A DNA stretch of 64,000 bases from Hyphobacterium sp. CCMP332 (GTDB lineage Bacteria > Bacteroidota > Bacteroidia > Cytophagales > CCMP332), in contig CP058647.1 of the NCBI GenBank assembly GCA_014323545.1, forward strand, positions 1,900,001 through 1,964,000. The letters are read 5' to 3'. The notes beneath the pieces were generated by a model that saw nothing but the letters and a program-made list of their open reading frames with translations, ran no database searches and was not told the origin of the DNA. The first letter of the stretch is position 1. The number at the start of each line of letters is the position of its first letter. A program made the translations under genes and the position numbers. Of this stretch, positions 1 to 8,936 are shown one piece after another.

Positions 1-328
1 CAGTATATTGACCGCCATTGGACTGGCAGAAGAAGTGATTATAATGATCATTGCTGTGGTAATTGCAATGATAATTATGATGGTATTTGCAGGGAAGATC
101 TCAGAAATCATCAATAAACACCCTACGCTACAAATACTCGCACTTTCATTTCTTATCCTGATTGGCTTTATGCTTATTCTGGAAGGATTGCATCAACATA
201 TACCTAAAGGATATATCTATTTTGCAGTATTTTTCTCCCTCATCGTTGAAGTGTTTAATATCAGAATACGCAAAAAGAGAAATCCTTTGGAATTGAATAA
301 ACGCCTTCCGATGGAAGAACAAACATAA
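1..328 (+). CDS. TerC-family integral membrane protein, 3' end only
   Basis: This is the C-terminal part of a gene whose start lies outside the window; the reading frame is open from base 2. The visible 109 residues have three hydrophobic segments and read like the end of TerC/YkoY-type proteins: a Thr-Ala-Ile-Gly stretch, then KHPTLQ, a hydrophobic helix, HIPKGYIYFA and a final membrane helix followed by a basic tail. TerC proteins sit in the inner membrane and are linked to metal-ion (Mn, tellurite) handling; the exact substrate cannot be told from this fragment. An in-frame TTG at position 8 could be mistaken for a start, but the family match continues upstream of it. The next gene starts 25 bases after the stop. 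Confidence 0.75.
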   Translation, partial: SILTAIGLAEEVIIMIIAVVIAMIIMMVFAGKISEIINKHPTLQILALSFLILIGFMLILEGLHQHIPKGYIYFAVFFSLIVEVFNIRIRKKRNPLELNKRLPMEEQT

Positions 329-353
329 ATGCTGCGATTTGGTTAGACTTTAA

Positions 354-791
354 ATGAAGCTAAAAGTAAAAACAATAGTAAAACAGCCAATATTAAAAGT
401 TTGGGAAGGATTCGATGAAACTTTGTTTGTGAAACTGGCACCACCTTTTCCAAGTGTCAAACTCTTGCAATTTGATGGGAGCAAAAAAGGCGACAGGGTA
501 GCTCTTGAGTTAAATTTTCTATTATTTCGACAAAAATGGATTAGTGATATAATTGAGCATAATGAAAATGAAGACCAGATTTTTTTTATTGACAAAGGAG
601 TGATATTACCTTTTTTCCTTAAAACCTGGCAACACAAGCATATTTTAAAAAGGAATGGGAATGGAACTGAAATAATTGATGATATTCGTTACAGTACAGG
701 AACTCTATTAACGGATATGCTTATGTTTCCTGGATTATATTTGCAATTTTTATATCGAAAACCAGTTTATAGGAAGATTTTCTTTAAATGA
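354..791 (+). CDS. SRPBCC-fold ligand-binding protein (CDP-like)
   Basis: A 145-aa soluble protein without a signal peptide. It has the features of small SRPBCC (START/Bet v1-like) proteins found in Bacteroidota: an N-terminal beta strand, a PILKVWEGFDE helix start, alternating strands through residues 60-120, and a long C-terminal helix with YLQFLYRKPVY. Such proteins bind hydrophobic ligands; no catalytic motif is visible and no specific function can be given. It lies 25 bases after the TerC-like gene and 1 base before the DUF2147 gene, so the three are probably co-transcribed. Confidence 0.6.
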   Translation: MKLKVKTIVKQPILKVWEGFDETLFVKLAPPFPSVKLLQFDGSKKGDRVALELNFLLFRQKWISDIIEHNENEDQIFFIDKGVILPFFLKTWQHKHILKRNGNGTEIIDDIRYSTGTLLTDMLMFPGLYLQFLYRKPVYRKIFFK

Positions 792-792
792 T

Positions 793-1275
793 ATGAGACA
801 TATTTTTATACTTTCTCTTTTATTACTCTTTCAGGGAATCATTGGCTTCACTTTTGGGCAATCCATTGAAAATAAAATAGTCGGGGAATGGTTAACAACC
901 GACAAAGATGCCATAGTAAAGATGCACTACGGGAATAAAAAGGGTCAATCTGAAGATAAAATATATGGTCAATTAATTTGGCTTGAAGAACCCAATAATG
1001 AAGATGGTTCACCGAAAAAGGACAAAGAAAATCCAAAAGAAATCTTAAGAAAGAGAACCATACTGGGTCTTACAATTATTAAAGAACTTGAATGGGATGG
1101 AGATGAAGATGAATGGCTATGGGAAGACGGAAGTGCATATGATCCCGAATCAGGGAATACCTATAGTTTTAAAGCATATATAGACCCGGAACGGCCCAAT
1201 ATTCTGAATTGCAGGGGCTATCTTGGGTTTTCCCTTCTTGGACGAACAGAAGTTTGGACAAGGAAAAATAATTGA
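793..1275 (+). CDS. Exported DUF2147 protein
   Basis: A 160-aa protein with an N-terminal signal peptide (about residues 1-22, hydrophobic core followed by FGQ-S). The mature part matches DUF2147: the opening IVGEWLTTD motif, a Y-G-x-L-I-W segment near residue 60, a central P-x-x-I-L-x-x-x-x-LGL region, a GSAYDPESG-NTY segment near residue 118, and a closing LLGRTEVWTR strand. It resembles the lipocalin-like periplasmic proteins of this family, whose role is unknown. The start codon is 1 base past the previous stop, which suggests translational coupling. It is followed by a 100-base gap holding the likely promoter of the polyamine operon. Confidence 0.75.
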   Translation: MRHIFILSLLLLFQGIIGFTFGQSIENKIVGEWLTTDKDAIVKMHYGNKKGQSEDKIYGQLIWLEEPNNEDGSPKKDKENPKEILRKRTILGLTIIKELEWDGDEDEWLWEDGSAYDPESGNTYSFKAYIDPERPNILNCRGYLGFSLLGRTEVWTRKNN

Positions 1276-1308
1276 GCGGATATTAAAATATTAATCTGAT
1301 ATTCTATC

Positions 1309-1316
1309 TAGTTTTG
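1309..1316 (+). promoter_or_regulatory. Bacteroidota -7 box (TAnnTTTG) for the polyamine operon
   Basis: TAGTTTTG matches the Bacteroidota -7 consensus TAnnTTTG and lies 60 bases before the arginine decarboxylase start. No clear -33 TTG stands at the expected distance, so this is a motif-only call. Confidence 0.3.
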
Positions 1317-1376
1317 TATCTCAATTGATGATTTATAAATTAAAGCATATTAATTTATTCACTCATATGATTTTGA

Positions 1377-2768
1377 ATGAAGAATAAGTATATCGACCTC
1401 ATTGACCAGACTTTCAATTTTCCTCAGGAAGAATTTACGCTGGACAAAAATCAATTAGAATTTCACGGCATTGACTTGATGGGCTTGGTGAAAAAGTACG
1501 GTACCCCATTGAAGTTTACTTATTTGCCTAAAATTTCAGATAATATCAAAAGAGCTAAAACCTGGTTTGCAGATGCCATGCAGCGACACCAGTATAAAGC
1601 GGACTATCATTATTGCTATTGTACTAAAAGTTCACATTTTTCATACGTTTTAAATGAGGCTTTAAAAAATGATATTCATATAGAAACCTCTTCGGCCTAT
1701 GATATTAATATTGTTGAAACCCTTATCAACAATGGGAAACTGACCAAAAAGAGTTTTGTGATTTGCAATGGTTATAAACGCGATCAATATGTAGAAAATA
1801 TTGTAAGGCTGATAAAAAAAGGGTTTAACAGAGTTATTCCAATAATCGACAATGTACAAGAGCTCAGTCTCTTAGATGAAAAATTAAACCAGGAATTTGA
1901 AATTGGTATAAGAATAGCTTCTGAGGAAGAACCAAAGTTTGAGTTTTATACATCTCGTCTTGGAATTGGATACAAGGATATTGTACCTTTTTACAAACAT
2001 CAGATACTTGAAAAAGAAAATGTTAAGCTTAAGATGCTTCACTTTTTTATTAATACAGGGATTAGAGACAATGCCTACTATTGGAATGAGTTGACAAAAT
2101 GTTTAAAGGTCTATGCGGATTTAAAAAAGGTTTGCCCGGATCTTGATTCTTTAAATATTGGCGGGGGCTTTCCTATTAAGAATTCCCTGAGTTTTGAGTT
2201 TGATTATGCCTATATGATCAATGAGATCATTGCACAGGTTAAAGCAATATGCGATGAAGAGAACATTCCGGAACCAAACATATTTACTGAATTCGGATCA
2301 TTTACGGTAGGTGAAAGTGGTGGTGCAATTTTTGAGATTTTGGGTCAGAAACAGCAAAATGATCGTGAAAAATGGAACATGATCAACAGTTCATTTATGA
2401 CAACCTTACCGGATACGTGGGCAATTAACCGACGATTTATACTTCTTCCTTTAAATCGTTGGGACAATGAATACGAAAGAGTGCTTTTAGGCGGATTGAC
2501 CTGCGACAGCGATGATTATTATAACTCTGAGCAACATATTAATGCAATATATTTACCCAGATTCAGAAAAGATAAGCCATTGTATATTGGGTTTTTTAAC
2601 ACCGGAGCCTATCAGGAAACCGTAGGAGGATTTGGTGGTTTGCAGCATTGTCTAATCCCAACCCCAAAGCATATTTTGATCGACAGAGACGAAAATGGTA
2701 AATTAATCACAAAAGTTTTTGCCGAATCTCAGAAACCTGAAGACATGTTAAAAATACTGGGATACTGA
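1377..2768 (+). CDS. speA: Biosynthetic arginine decarboxylase (alanine-racemase fold)
   Basis: Converts arginine to agmatine with PLP, the first step of polyamine synthesis in the cytosol. The 463-aa protein is much shorter than E. coli SpeA (about 650 aa) and represents the compact Bacteroidota form. The PLP lysine is probably K84 in YCTKSSHF. Other fold-III signatures are the glycine loop GGGFP at 262-266 and the second-subunit active-site CDSDD at 376-380. The start ATG follows an AT-rich leader. Agmatinase starts one base after the stop, so the product is handed to the next enzyme. The N-terminal 50 residues have no extra domain. A related decarboxylase specificity (for example for another basic amino acid) cannot be excluded by eye, but the adjacent agmatinase argues for arginine. 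Confidence 0.85.
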   Translation: MKNKYIDLIDQTFNFPQEEFTLDKNQLEFHGIDLMGLVKKYGTPLKFTYLPKISDNIKRAKTWFADAMQRHQYKADYHYCYCTKSSHFSYVLNEALKNDIHIETSSAYDINIVETLINNGKLTKKSFVICNGYKRDQYVENIVRLIKKGFNRVIPIIDNVQELSLLDEKLNQEFEIGIRIASEEEPKFEFYTSRLGIGYKDIVPFYKHQILEKENVKLKMLHFFINTGIRDNAYYWNELTKCLKVYADLKKVCPDLDSLNIGGGFPIKNSLSFEFDYAYMINEIIAQVKAICDEENIPEPNIFTEFGSFTVGESGGAIFEILGQKQQNDREKWNMINSSFMTTLPDTWAINRRFILLPLNRWDNEYERVLLGGLTCDSDDYYNSEQHINAIYLPRFRKDKPLYIGFFNTGAYQETVGGFGGLQHCLIPTPKHILIDRDENGKLITKVFAESQKPEDMLKILGY

Positions 2769-2769
2769 A

Positions 2770-3615
2770 ATGAAAACTTTTGCCGGAATACCCAAAGAAT
2801 ACCATCAATTAGACAATGCAGAAATAGTCTTAATTCCAGTGCCCTATGATGGAACAAGCACATGGGGAAAAGGGGCAGACAAAGGTCCTGAAGCTTTTCT
2901 TGAAGCAGCTGAGAACATGGAGCTATTTGATATTCAGACAAGAACAGAAGTTTATAAAAAAGGCATTCACCTGGCCAAAGCTGTTACTGAAAATGACAGT
3001 CCGGATGCAATGGTCAAAGCTGTTCACAATACAGCAAAATCATTTTTGGATAAAGGTAAATTTGTTACACTTTTTGGTGGTGAACATTCCATCAGTATAG
3101 GAAGCATAAGAGCTTTTGATGAAAAATTTGATGATTTGACTGTATTGCAAATCGATGCCCACACCGACTTAAGACCTGAATATCAAGGTACGCCATATAA
3201 CCATGCCTGTGCAGTTTATGAGGCTTCAAAAAGAAATAATTTGATACAGGTTGGAATAAGAAGCATGGATATTGTGGAAATGGAACACCTTGATGAATCA
3301 AAAGTATTCTGGGCTCATGAAATTCACAAAAGTATGGACTGGGTAAACAGAGCCATTGAATTAATGACAGAAAATGTATTTATTACCATTGATCTCGATG
3401 CTTTTGACCCTTCAATCATGCCCAGCACAGGAACACCTGAACCGGGCGGAATGAACTGGTGGCAAATGGATTATTTCTTGAGCAAGGTAATTAATTCCAA
3501 AAGTGTAGTGGGTTTTGATATTGTTGAACTTGCCCCAAATAAAAATAACAGGGGCCCTGATTTTCTTTCGGCAAAACTTTATTATAAATTATTGAGCTAC
3601 ATATATTCTAAATAG
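2770..3615 (+). CDS. speB: Agmatinase (ureohydrolase family)
   Basis: Hydrolyses agmatine to putrescine and urea using two Mn ions. At 281 aa it has normal family length. All three metal motifs are intact: GGEHS with H106, DAHTD with D129, H131 and D133, and DLDAFDP with D208 and D210, followed by the agmatinase-type STGTPEPGG loop. It is the middle gene of a three-gene operon with arginine decarboxylase upstream (1-base gap) and a DHS-like gene 7 bases downstream. It serves as an internal comparison for the second ureohydrolase-fold gene at 51.9 kb, which has lost several of these ligands. Confidence 0.92.
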   Translation: MKTFAGIPKEYHQLDNAEIVLIPVPYDGTSTWGKGADKGPEAFLEAAENMELFDIQTRTEVYKKGIHLAKAVTENDSPDAMVKAVHNTAKSFLDKGKFVTLFGGEHSISIGSIRAFDEKFDDLTVLQIDAHTDLRPEYQGTPYNHACAVYEASKRNNLIQVGIRSMDIVEMEHLDESKVFWAHEIHKSMDWVNRAIELMTENVFITIDLDAFDPSIMPSTGTPEPGGMNWWQMDYFLSKVINSKSVVGFDIVELAPNKNNRGPDFLSAKLYYKLLSYIYSK

Positions 3616-3622
3616 AAAAACC

Positions 3623-4594
3623 ATGTCTAAGCCAATTACAGAGTTTATTGAAAAATATTTCCTTCATTTTAACGCTGCCAGTCTGGTGGATGCAGCCAAA
3701 GGTTATGAAAAACACCTCAATGAAGGTGGCAAAATGATGATCACTCTGGCCGGAGCAATGAGTACAGCAGAACTCGGTAAAATTCTCGCCGAGATGATCC
3801 GGCAGGACAAAGTCAGTATAATATCATGTACAGGTGCAAACCTGGAAGAGGATTTGATGAATTTGGTAGCGCACAGCCATTATAAACGCGTTCCTAACTA
3901 CAGAGATTTAACACCGAAGGAGGAATGGGACCTTTTAGAGAAAGGATTGAACAGGGTAACAGACACCTGTATTCCCGAAGAAGAGGCTTTTCGAAGATTG
4001 CAAAAGCATATTTTTGAGATATGGAAAAATGCGGATGAAACAGGGGAGAGAAAGTTACCGCATGAATACATGTATCAAATGATTCAATCAGGAGTGCTCA
4101 AAGAATATTATGAAATTGATCCCAAAGATTCCTGGATGGTTGCTGCAGCAGAAAAAAACCTGCCAATTATTGTGCCCGGATGGGAAGACAGCACCATGGG
4201 GAATATTTTTGCTTCCTATTGTTATAAAGGGGAATTAAAAGCCTCCACCATGAAAAGTGGAATAGAATACATGACCTATTTATCAAAATGGTATATTGAA
4301 AATTCGGGAGGGAAAGGCGTTGGTTTTTTCCAGATCGGTGGTGGAATTGCGGGTGATTTTCCGATATGCGTGGTGCCAATGCTTTATCAGGATCTGGAAA
4401 TGGAAAACATACCGTTTTGGTCATATTTTTGTCAAATTAGTGATTCTACGACAAGCTATGGTTCCTATTCCGGGGCGGTGCCAAACGAAAAAATCACCTG
4501 GGGCAAACTGGATATTAATACACCTAAATACATCATTGAGTCAGACGCTACAATTGTAGCTCCTTTAATTTTTGCCTATCTCTTAGGGATGTGA
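3623..4594 (+). CDS. Deoxyhypusine-synthase-like aminobutyl transferase (probable homospermidine/polyamine synthase)
   Basis: A 323-aa member of the deoxyhypusine synthase family. The catalytic-lysine motif is clear: ITWGKLD with K295, corresponding to the lysine that carries the aminobutyl imine in eukaryotic DHS, followed by IIESDATIVAPL. The Rossmann-like NAD region is visible as AGAMSTAELG (residues 43-52) and SCTGANLEED. Bacteria lack the eIF5A substrate, and bacterial relatives are known or suspected to transfer aminobutyl groups to small amines, giving sym-homospermidine. Its place directly behind arginine decarboxylase and agmatinase, which supply putrescine, supports a polyamine product. 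The exact product (homospermidine, or another triamine) is inference. No S-adenosylmethionine decarboxylase, spermidine synthase or carboxyspermidine gene is nearby. Confidence 0.8.
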   Translation: MSKPITEFIEKYFLHFNAASLVDAAKGYEKHLNEGGKMMITLAGAMSTAELGKILAEMIRQDKVSIISCTGANLEEDLMNLVAHSHYKRVPNYRDLTPKEEWDLLEKGLNRVTDTCIPEEEAFRRLQKHIFEIWKNADETGERKLPHEYMYQMIQSGVLKEYYEIDPKDSWMVAAAEKNLPIIVPGWEDSTMGNIFASYCYKGELKASTMKSGIEYMTYLSKWYIENSGGKGVGFFQIGGGIAGDFPICVVPMLYQDLEMENIPFWSYFCQISDSTTSYGSYSGAVPNEKITWGKLDINTPKYIIESDATIVAPLIFAYLLGM

Positions 4595-4661
4595 TTGCTT
4601 GAAATGCAAATCTGAAGCATTTTTATTATATTCATAAATCAACTTAATCTAAGAATGAATT

Positions 4662-6617
4662 ATGAAAAGACTACTACTTCTTTTATTGACCTTTAGTTCA
4701 ATTAACCTTTGGGCACAACAAAGGAAATTAGGGGTGACCTATGGTATAGATAAGCAAATCAATAGATCATCACAGGTTGATTTGTATTCCGCCCCTTCAG
4801 GCCCCTTAAATTATTATTTATCAAAAAGGAAAATAATAGGTCAGACCGCTAAATCAGGAGTATCTGTAGAAACCTTAATTGGTCATTCCGCAAATTTATT
4901 TACAAGTTTGGGCGATGTGAGAAACCTGTTAAGCTACAATCCCGATCTTGATTTGATGACATTTGTTCACAGACAAGATCCAGCAGAATACGGTAATGTA
5001 GGAAATTCCGGTTGGATGCGATATGCAGTTTCTTTTAATGCCGGAACAAGTTGGACTGAAAATAACGGATTACTTTGGGATAACATTGGAAGCACTGCTT
5101 CAAACGGAAGGTACCCTCAAGGGTTTATTTTTAATCCTCAAGGCAATACAATAGCCGATAGTGCATATCAGGTTTGGATAGGCCCTACACTTACGGCCAA
5201 TAATGGTGCTTCCTGGGGAGGTATCGGTTTTGGCTCGCATCAGATTGGCGGTCCGGACTCTATATCAATGGATCAGGGAGAATTCTCTAGTAATGCTAAC
5301 ACCAAATATTTTATTCCGGACGGTGGCACATTTGCCAATGGAAAAATTTGGGCACTTGAGGCAGTTACTGATGCTACGAGTGGATCGTCCATTTATCAGG
5401 ATACACTTGCCATTTATGAAGGTATTGTACAAAATGGCATTTTAAATTTCACAAGAAACGCAATGTTCTTTCCTGTAGACATGGGACCTGATTTACCTCA
5501 ATCTTTACAAATAGCTTTTTCACCTGATGGACAAACCGGATATATTGCGGGTTTGGGAAGGTTGGACTCTATTGCATATCCATTAAGAGCAAATAATCTT
5601 ATTTGGATGAAGTCAACTGATGGAGGTGCTACATGGTCTGCGCCTGCAGAAATCTATTTCGCAGATGACACATTAATTACAAATAATATAGGGGATTCGG
5701 CCGCGGCTCTAAACATTGCCTCAGCTCAATTCGAAATGGATTTGGTTGTAGACACATTTGGAAATCCTCATACCCTGTTTAACATTGAATGGAGACCGGA
5801 TAACGATTATGGATTTACATATGTTGGTTTACCCTCTACAATTTGGCATGTTCACTCTTCGGATGGAGGTGCAAATTGGGATTTCAACCGGGTTTTCACC
5901 ACTCAATTGAGATACGGCGGAATAGGCGATGGTGCCAATGACGCCTATCAACAAAATCGACCACAGCTTTCAAGAGATCCAAATGGAAGATATGTGATGA
6001 TGTCCTATTTTGATACTGATACAACGCTTCTTATCAATCAGACACCATGTACCGGATTTAGTTCAGGCTATTGTGGAAACTCCGATAGATATATAACTAC
6101 GGGCGGATACAATGTGGTCAAGGATTATTATGCGCCAATTAAAGTTTGGGATTTCTTCCTACAGGGTTCTTACTTATCAAACTTTGAGTGTATTTCAGAA
6201 ATTGCTCCATTTGACGGGTCTACAATCACTATTCCTTATGAGTACATGAAGATTAGCGATAAGACGAATTATGTGTCACCTGTAGATCATTATTATGAAA
6301 ATGGGGTAAGCTATACAAAAGAGGAGATGGGTGATACAAGTGCTGTAGCATTGAGCGAATTTCAAGAAAACTCAAAGGAGGTTAAAGTATTTCCAAATCC
6401 ATCTAATAGAGAGCTCAATGTTCTTTTAAGAAATGATGCTAATGCTAGCGAAATTGTTGTGTTTAACAGCTTCGGCCAAATGGTTTTGAGAACTACTGAA
6501 TTTGAAGAATCAAAGTCCGGTACAATCTACAGATTGGATGTAAGTCAATTAAATCGGGGCATCTATCTAATTAAAGCTGGTGAATCTGGAACTAGCATCA
6601 AATTCCTGAAGGAATAG
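4662..6617 (+). CDS. Secreted T9SS cargo protein with sialidase-like Asp-box repeats
   Basis: A 651-aa exported protein. A signal peptide covers about residues 1-18 (ends LWAQ-Q). The body has at least three Asp-box (BNR) turns of the type x-D-G-G-x-x-W: NAGTSWTEN near residue 130, STDGGATWSAP near 320 and SSDGGANWDFN near 400, as in beta-propeller sialidase-like domains. The last 75 residues are a type IX secretion type-A sorting domain: KVFPNPSNRELNV, then IVVFNSFGQMV and the terminal LNRGIYLIKAG...KFLKE. The protein should therefore be exported through the outer membrane by T9SS and anchored or released. Sialidase catalytic residues (Arg triad, Tyr) cannot be confirmed, so a structural or adhesin propeller is as likely as an enzyme. 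It is followed by a good terminator. Confidence 0.8.
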   Translation: MKRLLLLLLTFSSINLWAQQRKLGVTYGIDKQINRSSQVDLYSAPSGPLNYYLSKRKIIGQTAKSGVSVETLIGHSANLFTSLGDVRNLLSYNPDLDLMTFVHRQDPAEYGNVGNSGWMRYAVSFNAGTSWTENNGLLWDNIGSTASNGRYPQGFIFNPQGNTIADSAYQVWIGPTLTANNGASWGGIGFGSHQIGGPDSISMDQGEFSSNANTKYFIPDGGTFANGKIWALEAVTDATSGSSIYQDTLAIYEGIVQNGILNFTRNAMFFPVDMGPDLPQSLQIAFSPDGQTGYIAGLGRLDSIAYPLRANNLIWMKSTDGGATWSAPAEIYFADDTLITNNIGDSAAALNIASAQFEMDLVVDTFGNPHTLFNIEWRPDNDYGFTYVGLPSTIWHVHSSDGGANWDFNRVFTTQLRYGGIGDGANDAYQQNRPQLSRDPNGRYVMMSYFDTDTTLLINQTPCTGFSSGYCGNSDRYITTGGYNVVKDYYAPIKVWDFFLQGSYLSNFECISEIAPFDGSTITIPYEYMKISDKTNYVSPVDHYYENGVSYTKEEMGDTSAVALSEFQENSKEVKVFPNPSNRELNVLLRNDANASEIVVFNSFGQMVLRTTEFEESKSGTIYRLDVSQLNRGIYLIKAGESGTSIKFLKE

Positions 6618-6636
6618 AGCAAAATTAATAATAAAG

Positions 6637-6664
6637 AAAGTCACTTAAGAGAGTGGCTTTTTTT
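6637..6664 (+). terminator. Rho-independent terminator after the T9SS protein gene
   Basis: Stem AAAGTCACT / AGTGGCTTT (one G-T pair) with a six-base loop, followed by a run of T. It lies 19 bases after the T9SS gene stop and separates it from the convergent membrane-protein gene. Confidence 0.8.
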
Positions 6665-8012
6665 ATTTCCAGACTCTTAAAATTGCCCATGGCCTGAATT
6701 CTGAAATGTTTCTTTTTCTAACTTCGATAAGGTTTTCTCCCGGCTGAAGTAATTCTGCAGACAACATTGTTACAAGTCCTCTTTGTGAAGTGAGAGGATG
6801 AATTTGAAAACTAAAGTCCTGAGAATCAATAATGGAGTCATTTATTATCAATTGATACATGCTCCTTAAACATTCCAGTTTTTCGGAAGATTGTCTATCC
6901 TCACTGCTTAAGGTGTTCACTTTAATATTAGCATCCCTTGAACCAATTGAAAAGTTTAAATTAAATAGCCCCGAATCTTTAATTTCAATATTCGGACACA
7001 GTTCTTTTAACATCCCATTGTCGTTTGGATCGTATCGTATGAATATTTCGAAATACTTTGCATCAACAATCTTGGAAGGTACTGACACTTTTTCAATAAA
7101 ATCGTATTCAGACTGCCGATATTCATCATAATAATTTGTATTGGAATAAATGCTTTCATTTCCTGATGAAAAGAAATAATCATGATCAAAACTTATGGCA
7201 AAAGAAAGCACCATGAAAAATAGAGCTATCAGATAAGCAATTCGGATTTTCGATTTCTTATATCGACTTATCAAATGATAATAAATACTTCGGCTAATTG
7301 CTGAAGCCGTAATAAATCCATAAAAATTGTAAAAGGGATAATAAATACGACTAATGCGATTAAACTTCTTTATCCAGCCAAGTGAAAAGAAGTCTATCAT
7401 ATAAATCAACGCTGTCAACACATAAAAAATCATCAGGGTATTTGTAGTAATTGTTAGAATTAATCCAACAGTACCACCGATTTTAATAACTAAATATTGG
7501 GAGAATGCAGCAACTGATCCGGCGACTATTATGGTAAGAGCAAATGCCAGAATAATACTTATTAAAAGAAATGTCAGAGAAAAAATAACCGAGCATACTT
7601 CATCGAGGAAAAGAACCAGCTCATCCAGATTGCGTATTCTGGATTTAAGTTTTTGTGTAAAAAAATCACTGTATTTAAAGTCCTCCCAATCCACATGATC
7701 CTGAACAGATCTCAACCCAATGGTCCCAATCCAGAAGCCACGGATTAACAAATGGGAAATAAGGCTAATGATTAAGATTTTAAAACTGAAACCAACCATT
7801 CCTAGAAAAATATAAATCAGTGCGTAACCCGGAGATTGCAAATCGAGAAAGAATGGAATTTTGCTTAGCCATTTATCAAATCCATTTTGTCCGGCTATCA
7901 ATAGAAATATTGTAAAAGCCGAAACAAGCAATTCCAATTGCCAGCTTTCCTGAGCCAGATTCTTCAACCAATCTTTTACAGCGTCGGATTTGTTTTTAGG
8001 ATTTTTATCCAA
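6663..8012 (-). CDS. Multi-pass membrane protein of unknown function
   Basis: 449 aa. I do not recognise a family. About residues 1-20 are charged and cytosolic-looking. Hydrophobic segments follow near 27-45, 63-90, 133-165, 168-205 and 250-270, with a basic loop KSRIRNLDE near residue 125 and KKFNRISRIYYPFYNFYG near 218. From about residue 275 to the end the protein is soluble and rich in strands, with GLFNLNFSIGSRD and PGENLIEVRKR, so the C-terminal 170 residues probably form a beta-rich extracytoplasmic domain. It is the last of three co-directional genes (dusB, EamA transporter, this gene) with a 39-base gap upstream, so it may be co-expressed with them, but there is no functional link that I can see. 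Confidence 0.6.
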   Translation of the reverse strand: MDKNPKNKSDAVKDWLKNLAQESWQLELLVSAFTIFLLIAGQNGFDKWLSKIPFFLDLQSPGYALIYIFLGMVGFSFKILIISLISHLLIRGFWIGTIGLRSVQDHVDWEDFKYSDFFTQKLKSRIRNLDELVLFLDEVCSVIFSLTFLLISIILAFALTIIVAGSVAAFSQYLVIKIGGTVGLILTITTNTLMIFYVLTALIYMIDFFSLGWIKKFNRISRIYYPFYNFYGFITASAISRSIYYHLISRYKKSKIRIAYLIALFFMVLSFAISFDHDYFFSSGNESIYSNTNYYDEYRQSEYDFIEKVSVPSKIVDAKYFEIFIRYDPNDNGMLKELCPNIEIKDSGLFNLNFSIGSRDANIKVNTLSSEDRQSSEKLECLRSMYQLIINDSIIDSQDFSFQIHPLTSQRGLVTMLSAELLQPGENLIEVRKRNISEFRPWAILRVWK

Positions 8013-8051
8013 TTAAATCTCGTTTTAATCCTTAATATATTAAGAAATGAA

Positions 8052-8936
8052 TTATCCTTTGGAACGATTAATTAAATAAACGCCAAAAATGATAATTGCA
8101 AGGCTGATAAAATGCATTAAAAAAAGCTTTTCACCGTCAAAAACACCCCACATTACTGCAATTATTGGAATCAGATAAGTAACAGAGCTTGCCATTAATG
8201 GATTAGAAATCTCGACGAGTTTGTAAAACAACATCACCGCGAAACCCGTACCAAATATTCCAAGTAATAAAATATAAAAGGATGAAATCAGTACATCCTT
8301 GTCTGTAAATACATCTATAAAAAAGCCGTCAAATAAAAGATAAGACAAGCCGAATGGAACTGTGAAAAGTAATGCCGTGCTGGAGGTAAAAGTAGATTTG
8401 ACCCCCTGAAGTTTGGCTTTGATAATATTTATTCCAGTTCCATAACACATTGTAGCCAAAATAACCAATAATGCGTAGGTGTTGAATTGACCTAATTGAC
8501 CTTCGGAACCCACAAAAAGTAGAGCTGAAGAACCTATAAGTCCAATAAGCATTCCCCAAAACTTGCCTTTTGAAATGGTATCGCTAAAAAGCATTGCACC
8601 TATCAACATTGTAAAGAGTGGCGTCAATCCGTTGAGCATTCCTGCCAAAGAACTTTTGATGAATTGCTGGGAATAGGCAAAGAGAAAAGCAGGTATCAAA
8701 TTTCCAATTACACCAACAAGAAAAATGAAACGAAACCTCTCTTTGGGAATTTTCAAAATATTGGGTACTGACCAGGGCAAAAGCACAAGTCCAGCAGAAA
8801 CCACCCGGAGTGAAGCAATTTGAAGAGGGTTTAGCGCAATCAATCCTTTTTTTATAAGAATAAATGAAGAGCCCCAGATCAGGGCGAGAATTATGAGCAT
8901 TAGCCAAATTTTAACCTCGGTGCTGAGTTTTGACAT
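8052..8936 (-). CDS. EamA-family (drug/metabolite superfamily) transporter
   Basis: 294 aa with ten predicted hydrophobic segments in two repeats of five, the normal EamA/RhaT layout. The family signature at the N-terminus is visible as ALIWGSSFILIKKGL (residues 18-32), and the second repeat ends in FGVYLINRSKG. Proteins of this group export or import amino acids, nucleotide sugars or other small metabolites; substrate unknown. The start ATG overlaps the dusB stop by one base (TAATG), so it is translationally coupled to dusB. Confidence 0.85.
   Translation of the reverse strand: MSKLSTEVKIWLMLIILALIWGSSFILIKKGLIALNPLQIASLRVVSAGLVLLPWSVPNILKIPKERFRFIFLVGVIGNLIPAFLFAYSQQFIKSSLAGMLNGLTPLFTMLIGAMLFSDTISKGKFWGMLIGLIGSSALLFVGSEGQLGQFNTYALLVILATMCYGTGINIIKAKLQGVKSTFTSSTALLFTVPFGLSYLLFDGFFIDVFTDKDVLISSFYILLLGIFGTGFAVMLFYKLVEISNPLMASSVTYLIPIIAVMWGVFDGEKLFLMHFISLAIIIFGVYLINRSKG

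Noticed and set aside
3623-4594. True deoxyhypusine synthase acting on a translation factor
   Set aside because: Bacteria have no eIF5A, and EF-P lacks hypusine; the operon context points to small polyamines instead.
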